Assembly: GCA_964344335.1 (NCBI GenBank) | Contig: CAYFMW010000026.1 | Location: 1 to 18,754 of the forward strand | Source: RUG11894 sp964344335 | GTDB lineage: Bacteria; Bacillota; Clostridia; Peptostreptococcales; Anaerovoracaceae | DNA length: 18,754 bases | Direction of reading: 5' to 3' | Shown here: piece by piece, positions 6,275-12,804 of the stretch | Numbering within the stretch: the first letter of the stretch is position 1 | How the letters are laid out: each line of letters starts with the position of its first letter | Translations under genes and position numbers: made by a program | The notes under the pieces: model-generated | What the model saw: only the letters and a program-made list of their open reading frames with translations | Databases searched by the model: none | What the model was told of the DNA's origin: nothing

Positions 6275-7714
6275 TCAAAAACTAAAATACAGAAAGCTGC
6301 TGACTTGCGAAAAGGACATTATGCAATAGGCATAAAGGAGCACGCAATATGCAACTTTCTTGAATTCCGGGCGAAAATCTTCAATCAGCTCCGCCGTATT
6401 GCGAGCGAAAAACAAAATAGCAAAGCAAACGAGAAAGAATGCGGAAATATAAAATACACTCAATCCGTCGCCGTAAAACAGAGTCGAAATCCCGGGAACG
6501 AAAACCTTTAAGATATTCGGATTTATCCCTCCGAAGGAAATCCTGCGAAATCCGGCAAGGAAGCTGAGCGCCTGTCCAATTCCGTCAGCTCGGAATAATA
6601 TTCCAAGCAAGCTCCATGTCGCAAAAGTTGCAGCTATTCCGATCGCTTTCGGTACGCTCTTTATTCTGTCCTTCAGCAACTTGCAAAAAACCACGAACAG
6701 GCCGTTAAGCAATCCCCACAATACAAACGACCAGTCGGCACCATGCCAGAGGCCGCTTAATAAAAACACTATGATTATATTTATATATGTGCGAACACTT
6801 CCTTTTCGATTGCCGCCCAAAGGAATGTAGACATACTTTGTAAAAAAACGCGTCAATGTCATATGCCATCTTTCCCAGAACTCCTCCATATCGCGAGCTT
6901 TATACGGAGAATTGAAGTTTTGAGGAAGATTGATATTAAACATTTCCCCTATACCTACGGCCATGTCGCTGTAGCCGCTGAAGTCAAAGTAAAGCTGCAT
7001 CGAATACGCAACACATAGGATGAGGGTGTTAACGGAGTCAAGCGCGCCGATGTTATTGTATCCCCAATCAACAGACTTACCCAAGCTGTCCGCCAGAATA
7101 ACTTTCTTGGCAAGCCCGAGGGCAAAAAGATAAATACCCTCGGATATTCTTTCCCAATCCGCCTTGTGCCTTGATTGTGAAAGAAGCTGAGGAATAAATT
7201 CATCGTGAGTAACTATAGGACCCGAGACAAGCTGCGGGAAAAATGTAACAAAAAGAGCGTAACTCAGGAAATCATAATCAAACGAATCATCTTTATAGGC
7301 ATCGATAATAAAACCGAGCTGACGAAATGTAAAAAAGCTTATTCCCAGCGGCAGGAGAATATGTTTCAACGGAAAATCCGTGTTGAATGCTGCATTTAAA
7401 TTATTTATGAAAAAATTATAGTATTTAAAATAAGCCAGTGCAGCGATATTTACAGATACCCCTAAATACAGCAATCCTTTACGCAGCGAAGCTGTAAAAT
7501 TCTTCCTGAACAACTTATACAGCCCGTAATTAAAAACTGTGCTTGCGGATATAAGAATCAAATAGCTCGGAACAAGATAGCCGTAGAACCACAGCGACAT
7601 TCCAATTAAAAATAACTGCGACAGCTTAAAAAAACCGTATTTGTTTATCGAGTGATAAACGAATACCGTAACCGGAAGAAAGAATAAGACAAAAATGTAC
7701 GAATTGAACAGCAT
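6275..7714 (-). CDS. MBOAT-family membrane O-acyltransferase (AlgI/DltB-like)
   Basis: 479 residues with about ten or more hydrophobic segments from residue 4 to the C terminus. MBOAT landmarks: LPLGISFFTFRQLGFIIDAY (121-140), FFPQLVSGPI (158-167), YFDFSGYSDMAVGIG (242-256), NFNSPYKARDMEEFWERWHMTL with H284, and SGLWHGADWSF with the expected catalytic histidine H324. AlgI and DltB pass acyl groups across the membrane to alginate or teichoic acid. No dltA or dltC is near and the partner is AlgJ-like, so O-acetylation of a cell-surface glycan is the better guess. Start: ATG at 7714 with AGGTGA just upstream. Any promoter would lie in or beyond the assembly gap 29 bases away. Local GC is low, for example 13 of 60 bases at 7381-7440. 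Confidence 0.95.
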   Translation of the reverse strand: MLFNSYIFVLFFLPVTVFVYHSINKYGFFKLSQLFLIGMSLWFYGYLVPSYLILISASTVFNYGLYKLFRKNFTASLRKGLLYLGVSVNIAALAYFKYYNFFINNLNAAFNTDFPLKHILLPLGISFFTFRQLGFIIDAYKDDSFDYDFLSYALFVTFFPQLVSGPIVTHDEFIPQLLSQSRHKADWERISEGIYLFALGLAKKVILADSLGKSVDWGYNNIGALDSVNTLILCVAYSMQLYFDFSGYSDMAVGIGEMFNINLPQNFNSPYKARDMEEFWERWHMTLTRFFTKYVYIPLGGNRKGSVRTYINIIIVFLLSGLWHGADWSFVLWGLLNGLFVVFCKLLKDRIKSVPKAIGIAATFATWSLLGILFRADGIGQALSFLAGFRRISFGGINPNILKVFVPGISTLFYGDGLSVFYISAFFLVCFAILFFARNTAELIEDFRPEFKKVAYCVLLYAYCIMSFSQVSSFLYFSF

Positions 7715-7742
7715 GTTTCACCTATTCATCGTTAAAAAAAGG

Positions 7743-7842
7743 NNNNNNNNNNNNNNNNNNNNNNNNNNNNNNNNNNNNNNNNNNNNNNNNNNNNNNNNNN
7801 NNNNNNNNNNNNNNNNNNNNNNNNNNNNNNNNNNNNNNNNNN
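7743..7842. other. Assembly gap of exactly 100 N
   Basis: A run of 100 N is the usual placeholder for a gap of unknown length. The 10 bases on its left (7733-7742) and on its right (7843-7852) are identical, TAAAAAAAGG. The contigs may therefore overlap here, with no missing sequence, or the join may rest on a low-complexity end. It lies between the surE stop and the MBOAT start. Confidence 0.97.
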
Positions 7843-7854
7843 TAAAAAAAGGTA

Positions 7855-8634
7855 TTAGATGTCTTCCACCCAGCTTTGGACCTGGTCCATCATGTCGGGA
7901 TTTTCGCGCATGGTGGCTACGGGAGTGATGGTAATCCATCCTTCGAGTGAAGCGGCCAGATCCCATTCCGGATTCAATTCCGCCCCTTCAACGAGCCTTG
8001 AAGTATAGGCAAGGGCCCATCCGCCGTCATCGAGCGCTCTGGCCACATAATCCTCGCTGTAGTCGCGTGGACCTATGGTCGCCGCTTTTACCCCCTTGAT
8101 TTCCGATTTAGGGAGATCCGGCGCGTTCACCGACAATATAGTGTCTGCGGGAACCTTACCGAAACTCTTTTCCACAATTTTAGGAATAAATTCTTCGAGA
8201 ACTTCGAAATGCTCGGCTTCGTAGCTGCATAAGCTGAAGCCTATCGCCTGAACCCCCATGAAAAGGCCTTCCATCGCAGCGCCCAGGGTGCCGGAATAAT
8301 GAACATCGGTTCCGAGATTTGAGCCGTGGTTTATACCCGTGCACACGAGGTCAAACTCAATTCCGTTCTTTCTTCCGATGGATACTCCCAATTTTATGCA
8401 ATCCGCGGGAGTTCCCGAGCAGGCCCAAGCACCCTCCGCAAATTCATAGCCTCCGCCTTCCCAGCGCCAAAGCATTATCTCGTCCTTCATGGTGAGGCAG
8501 TGGCTCGTGCAGGACCTCTCCCTGTCCGGAGCGACAACATATATGCGCGCTCCCGGTATTTTTGAAAGGCTTGCGGCCAGAACCTTCAGGCCCTTTTTAT
8601 CGATTCCGTCGTCGTTGCTTACAAGTATGTTCAT
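7855..8634 (-). CDS. surE: 5'/3'-nucleotidase SurE
   Basis: Metal-dependent cytosolic phosphatase that removes phosphate from nucleoside monophosphates. The 259 residues match the family. Metal ligands are visible: D8 and D9 in NDDG, S41 in RERSCTS, and N102 in TGINHGSNLGTDVHYSGTLGAA. SGTPADCIKLG (73-83) is also typical. The ATG at 8634 is chosen because GGAGG lies 6 bases upstream (8641-8645); an in-frame ATG at 8652 would put that site inside the gene. The stop is followed on the minus strand by CCTTTTTTTA and then the assembly gap, so the true downstream neighbour is uncertain. The sirtuin gene lies about 145 bases upstream on the same strand. Confidence 0.96.
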   Translation of the reverse strand: MNILVSNDDGIDKKGLKVLAASLSKIPGARIYVVAPDRERSCTSHCLTMKDEIMLWRWEGGGYEFAEGAWACSGTPADCIKLGVSIGRKNGIEFDLVCTGINHGSNLGTDVHYSGTLGAAMEGLFMGVQAIGFSLCSYEAEHFEVLEEFIPKIVEKSFGKVPADTILSVNAPDLPKSEIKGVKAATIGPRDYSEDYVARALDDGGWALAYTSRLVEGAELNPEWDLAASLEGWITITPVATMRENPDMMDQVQSWVEDI

Positions 8635-8652
8635 AAAAAACCTCCGACCCAA

Positions 8653-8698
8653 ATTATAGCATATGTAAGAAGCGATAAACTGTAAAATCTATCGCTTC
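8653..8698 (-). promoter_or_regulatory. Inverted repeat and -10 element upstream of surE
   Basis: A perfect -10 (TATAAT, 8653-8658) lies 18 bases before the surE ATG. Its -35 is poor (AGTTTA at 17-base spacing). That place is taken by an inverted repeat with perfect 9-base arms GAAGCGATA and TATCGCTTC (8669-8698, 12-base loop). It could be an operator or the 3' end of the sirtuin transcript; there is no U-run after it. A 12-base palindrome ACAAATATTTGT and a GCGGGC/GCCCGC hairpin lie farther up, between 8700 and 8760. Confidence 0.4.
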
Positions 8699-8778
8699 AA
8701 ATCTTTACAAATATTTGTAGTAGTATCTAAGCTTTCCATGCGGGCAAAACTTAAGCCCGCCATTTACAACCCGGCTGT

Positions 8779-9519
8779 CTAAGCTTCAATTCCCAAGCAT
8801 TCTCCGAGCACCTCGCCTATGGGGTCGTGTATTACCAAATTCGCCCTTCTGTCCGCTCCGGTCTTGCTCATGTTTATGACGACGAGTTTGTCGCCGCTGA
8901 AGTAGTTTACAAAGCCCGCCGCAGGATATACCACGAGCGAGGTTCCTCCTATGATGAGCATATCCGCCGATGATATGGCCGAAACCGTCGACCTTATGCA
9001 GGATTCGTCCAACATCTCTCCGTAGAGCACCACATCCGGCTTTATCGTGCCTCCGCAGCTGCATTTCGGCACACTCTTATCGCAATTTGCCTCGTCGAGT
9101 ATATAGTCCAGGTCGTATTTTTTACCGCAGCGCATGCAGAGATTCCTCTGAACAGAGCCGTGCAGCTCGTAGACCTTCTTGCTGCCCGCCGCCTGATGCA
9201 GCCCGTCGATATTCTGCGTAACAACCGCTATCAGCTTGCCCATTTCCTCGAGCTTGGCGAGAGCCTTATGAGCCCTGTTGGGCTTAGCCCAAGGGGCGAT
9301 AAGATTCTTCTTATAGTAATCGTAGAAGGTCGCCGTATCGCTTTTAAAGAAATCTACGGATATCATCGCTTCCGGGCTGCGCCCGTACTCCTGCACTGCA
9401 TTATAGAGTCCCTTCTCGCTGCGAAAATCGGGTATTCCGCTCTCCGTTGAAACCCCCGCACCTCCGAAAAACACTATGCGCTGCGCTTCGTCTATCATCT
9501 TCTTAAGTTCTTCGTACAT
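8779..9519 (-). CDS. cobB: NAD-dependent protein deacylase, sirtuin family
   Basis: Removes acyl groups from protein lysines using NAD, yielding nicotinamide and O-acyl-ADP-ribose. 246 residues. Seen: GAGVSTESGIPDFRSEKGLY (NAD site, 20-39), TQNIDGLH (101-108), catalytic H120 in YELHGS, a zinc site C128-x2-C131 with C153-x-C155, KPDVVLYGE, and GGTSLVVYPA. The ATG at 9519 is preferred because GAGGGTG sits 6 bases before it; the in-frame GTG three codons up lies within that site. A single-copy class III sirtuin of ordinary size. The minus-strand neighbour downstream is surE, which has its own -10 element, so an operon with it is uncertain. Confidence 0.96.
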   Translation of the reverse strand: MYEELKKMIDEAQRIVFFGGAGVSTESGIPDFRSEKGLYNAVQEYGRSPEAMISVDFFKSDTATFYDYYKKNLIAPWAKPNRAHKALAKLEEMGKLIAVVTQNIDGLHQAAGSKKVYELHGSVQRNLCMRCGKKYDLDYILDEANCDKSVPKCSCGGTIKPDVVLYGEMLDESCIRSTVSAISSADMLIIGGTSLVVYPAAGFVNYFSGDKLVVINMSKTGADRRANLVIHDPIGEVLGECLGIEA

Positions 9520-9602
9520 AATTTTCACCCTCTCGGCTTTAATAATATCACAAGCGAGGCAATAAAGGCGAATAGCTTACACGCCTAATAAAAAGAGGGA
9601 GA

Positions 9603-9641
9603 TTTATACGCCGCGAAGCGGAGTTCTTGAACACCGTTCAA
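9603..9641 (-). promoter_or_regulatory. Candidate sirtuin promoter overlapped by a palindrome
   Basis: Minus strand: TTCAAG (9626-9631), a 17-base spacer, TATAAA (9603-9608). The -35 overlaps a perfect 15-base palindrome, TTGAAC-ACC-GTTCAA (9627-9641), the size of a dimeric repressor site. Smaller CCGC-GAA-GCGG arms (9611-9621) lie in the spacer. Neither hexamer is consensus, so this is moderate evidence. Confidence 0.4.
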
Positions 9642-9669
9642 TCAAACATTCAAACATTTCCGGCAAAGC

Positions 9670-9696
9670 AAAGGCGGTCTTCCGAAGACCGCCTTT
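9670..9696 (-). terminator. Strong hairpin, likely terminator after the UPF0182 gene
   Basis: AAAGGCGGTCTTC and GAAGACCGCCTTT are perfect 13-base arms around one base; the real loop would be 3-5 bases. It can work in either direction because the arms start in AAA and end in TTT. The following minus-strand tract, TTTGCTTTG, is only fairly T-rich, and the hairpin is about 150 bases past the stop. Confidence 0.6.
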
Positions 9697-9844
9697 CCCG
9701 GATATGTGTGTCTTATTGTATAGAAGGAAAACTATCTGGAGAGTTCAAGGAGACTCCCCCTTACTTACCACGATTAAAGAATACAGACCTTTTGTGTTCT
9801 TAGTGTGAAGGCGAAGTGGAGTTTTGCTATTTTCCGTTTTTACG

Positions 9845-12781
9845 CTATTCGCCGCCCGGAGCGCTCTCCTCCGTCTCTCCGCCGCCGGGGCCGAGCATAT
9901 CCAGATATTCCTTCATCTTCTGCAGATATTCGAGAGCCTTCTCGTAGGCCTCGTTTGCGAGCGCCTTGTAATCCGGATCTTCCTTAGGCGACTCGGGATC
10001 GACGGTTTCGCCGGGCTCCTGCGCAGAAGGCGTCTCCTGCTGAGTATCCTTCTTATCGTCCGCTTCCTCTGCGGGCGGATATTTTTCAGCTTTCTCCAAT
10101 GCCGCCGCGGCCTCCTTGCCGCTCTCTATGGGATACAAGGTAAGCAACGGGTCTCCTGCGCCCGCGCCGAAGAGCTTGTCGAGGCACTCCGCGAGGGTGG
10201 CTTCATACGCCAGCCGTTCGTTATAGTACACGATGACGCGCTTTACCTCGGGAAGACTGGAAGTAGCGGACTCCATGTAGATGGGCTCCGCATAGAGAAG
10301 CGAACCCTCCACGGGCAGCACATAAAGGTTGCCGCGGCTGTATTTTGAGCCGGAATTGTTCCAAAGAGCGAATTCCTTGGAGATATTTACATCCTGGTTA
10401 ATCTGCGCCTCGATCTGCGCCGGGCCGTAGATTATGCGGTCCTTGGGCATCCTGTAGAGTACGATTTTGCCGTAATTTTCCCCGTCGGAGCGCGCCATGA
10501 GTATACCGGACATATTATTCTTACCGTTGGGAGTGTAGGGTATAGAACTTACGAATTCCACATCCTGCTCGCCGGGCAGCTTCATAATAAAGTAATTCGG
10601 AGTAGCCTGAATCTCTTCCTGACCGTAGGTCTCCTTGGCTATCTGCCAGAGGTCCTCGTTCTGGTAGAAGACTTCCACATCCGTCATGTGATATTTTCTG
10701 TAGACATCGGCCTGTATCGCAAACAGCGCGTTCGGATACTGGACATGCGAGCGCAGTCCTTCGGGCATCTCGTCCATGGACTTAAAGAGCGTCGGATATA
10801 TGCCCGCAAGAGTCCTTATTAGGGGGTCATTCTCGTCGCAGATGTAGTAATTTACATCTCCGTTATAGGCATCAACAACGACCTTGACGGAGTTTCTGAC
10901 ATAGTTGATGTCGTGCATCTCGCTGTAGGGCTCGGAATACGGATAGTAGAAGCTGTAGGTGTAGGCATTGACCATCCAGTAGAGCTTACCGTCCGATACG
11001 ACGATGTATGGATCGTCGTCGTACATCAGGAAGGGAGCAATCTTCTCTACGCGCTCGGCGATGTTGCGGTTGATGAGTATGCGCGAGTCGCTGTTGATGT
11101 TCGTCGAGACGAGCAGTTTAAGTGACCTCTCCCGTATGGCAAAGAGAAGTCTGTTAAAGAAGTTGAGCTCAATCCCGCCGTCGCCCTCGTACCTGCAATA
11201 TACATTGGATTCGCCGCTGGGATAGTCGAACTCCTCCTCGTCGCTGTTTACTATTACATAATCGTCCGTCGACTCGCCGTAGTAGATTTCCGGGCGGGTT
11301 ATCTGTATCTCGGGCACCTCGGAAACCGGCGGTATGCTGTCGATTAGGATATCCGGCTGGCCGGAGCTCGTAACCTTGTCGACCCTCGACAGGGTTATCC
11401 CGTAACCGTGAGTATATTTGAGGTGGCGTATGAGCCACTGGTCCTCTATCCTGTCCTTATCGATCTCGCGCGCCGACAAAAAGACCTGCGTGTACTCGCC
11501 GTTTACATAGTAGCGGTCCACATCCGCGTCGTTAAAGCGGTAGTAGGTCCTTATCGACTGAGTCTGATTATAAAACTGCTTGGCGGGTTCGAAATCGTTG
11601 ATTCTCACATTTGAGAGAGTGCCCATATTAGCGAGAACATCCTTCTTGCTAAGGTCGTTTCGCGGCACGAAGTCCTCTGTGCGGATTTCGTGTATGTCGT
11701 AGGCCATGCGGGTATACTCGATATTATTCTTAAGATAGGGGCGCTCCTTGTTTATCTCGTCGGGCGAAACCACGAGGCTCTGAACCGCCCCTGTAGCGAG
11801 GGTTCCCACACCGAGAACCATGGCCATCAGTATCGGGAAAATTATTCCCAGCTTTATCTTTCTGCGCTTGATAGCGAGGACGAAAAATATCGCGGAAAGA
11901 GCCGACAGCACAATGAGGGCTCTGTACATGTTGAGCCTGACGACGATATCCGTGTAACCCGCACCGTAGGTTACGCCGGTGCCGCTGTAAAGCAGATCGT
12001 AACGCCTTAGAGCAAAGTGTATGCCTATCATAAGGAAGGCGAGCACTCCGATTATCGATATCTGAGCCCCCGCAACCTTGAACAGGGCTTGACCCGTCTG
12101 CTTAAACTGTCTCTGCTGAGCATTCCTGCGCTCCCTCATCTCCTTTCCGAACATATCGAAGAAAGGTCCTGGCGGTCCGTATCCTTCCGAAGAAGGTATC
12201 TCGTATTCGTAGCTGTCGGCCTCCGGAGTTCCGGCGGGTTTTGCGTAATTGATGAGCGCTATGTAGTATATGAAAGTCGAAGCGACCAGCGCTATTATCA
12301 GATGTAGCCCGGACGCGTTGAGCGCCTGCAGAAATTCGAGTTTGAATACATAGAACCCTATATCGTTGTTGAACAGCGGATCGCTTACCCCGAACTGCGA
12401 GGCGTTTATGTAGCGAAGTATCTGCCACCAAAGCGCCGATATGACCGCCGTGGTAAGGAGCGCGCTGAACACGAGGCTCAGGATTACACCGACCTTGCGC
12501 ATTGCTTTCTTTCCTGTTTCGTCCAGCTCGTAGCCGCCGGCGAGAAAACTGCGCTTTAGCGCCACGAAGAAGAGCGCGACAAATGCGGCCACGACTATAA
12601 ATGTGGGGACGCCGAGCATAAACTTCGACTTGATCTCGGTAAAGAAGACCTCGATGTAACCCATCTCGCGGAACCATAGGAGCTCAGTCAGAAAATCCGT
12701 GAGCGAATAGATGAGAACTCCCAGCAAAATGAGGACAGCGAAGACTATCCATGTCTTCGTGCTCTTTTTGTTTTGTGTCAT
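9845..12781 (-). CDS. UPF0182 family membrane protein
   Basis: 978 residues, the usual size for UPF0182 (COG1615), a family with no established function. Seven predicted membrane segments at about 11-28, 54-75, 98-118, 160-178, 238-258, 286-304 and 309-330 are followed by about 600 residues that should lie outside the cell. Family motifs: DPLFNNDIGFYVF (134-146), VVSPDEINKERPYL after the last membrane segment, HGYGITLSRVDKV, ITRPEIYYGE, and VKVVVDAYNGDVNYYICDENDP. The last 70 residues are acidic, rich in Pro/Glu, and end SAPGGE. Start: ATG at 12781 with AAGGGG about 8 bases upstream. Only 23 bases separate it from the zinc-ribbon gene before it, with no terminator between, so the two are probably one operon. 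Confidence 0.95.
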   Translation of the reverse strand: MTQNKKSTKTWIVFAVLILLGVLIYSLTDFLTELLWFREMGYIEVFFTEIKSKFMLGVPTFIVVAAFVALFFVALKRSFLAGGYELDETGKKAMRKVGVILSLVFSALLTTAVISALWWQILRYINASQFGVSDPLFNNDIGFYVFKLEFLQALNASGLHLIIALVASTFIYYIALINYAKPAGTPEADSYEYEIPSSEGYGPPGPFFDMFGKEMRERRNAQQRQFKQTGQALFKVAGAQISIIGVLAFLMIGIHFALRRYDLLYSGTGVTYGAGYTDIVVRLNMYRALIVLSALSAIFFVLAIKRRKIKLGIIFPILMAMVLGVGTLATGAVQSLVVSPDEINKERPYLKNNIEYTRMAYDIHEIRTEDFVPRNDLSKKDVLANMGTLSNVRINDFEPAKQFYNQTQSIRTYYRFNDADVDRYYVNGEYTQVFLSAREIDKDRIEDQWLIRHLKYTHGYGITLSRVDKVTSSGQPDILIDSIPPVSEVPEIQITRPEIYYGESTDDYVIVNSDEEEFDYPSGESNVYCRYEGDGGIELNFFNRLLFAIRERSLKLLVSTNINSDSRILINRNIAERVEKIAPFLMYDDDPYIVVSDGKLYWMVNAYTYSFYYPYSEPYSEMHDINYVRNSVKVVVDAYNGDVNYYICDENDPLIRTLAGIYPTLFKSMDEMPEGLRSHVQYPNALFAIQADVYRKYHMTDVEVFYQNEDLWQIAKETYGQEEIQATPNYFIMKLPGEQDVEFVSSIPYTPNGKNNMSGILMARSDGENYGKIVLYRMPKDRIIYGPAQIEAQINQDVNISKEFALWNNSGSKYSRGNLYVLPVEGSLLYAEPIYMESATSSLPEVKRVIVYYNERLAYEATLAECLDKLFGAGAGDPLLTLYPIESGKEAAAALEKAEKYPPAEEADDKKDTQQETPSAQEPGETVDPESPKEDPDYKALANEAYEKALEYLQKMKEYLDMLGPGGGETEESAPGGE

Positions 12782-12804
12782 AAAATTACCCCTTTTTGAT
12801 TCAC

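Larger units (their letters stand above)
9520..9844. other. Intergenic region between the UPF0182 gene and the sirtuin gene
   Basis: About 325 bases with no convincing gene on either strand. It holds the strong hairpin at 9670-9696, the candidate sirtuin promoter with its palindrome at 9603-9641, and a small AGGCG/CGCCT inverted repeat at 9566-9586 that would lie in the sirtuin leader. The 148 bases between the UPF0182 stop and the strong hairpin show only a weak GGAG/CTCC repeat near 9737-9758. Confidence 0.6.

Noticed and set aside
6275..7714. Assignment of the MBOAT gene as dltB of teichoic-acid D-alanylation
   Set aside because: No dltA or dltC nearby, and the partner is an AlgJ-like SGNH protein; the general AlgI/DltB-like call is safer.
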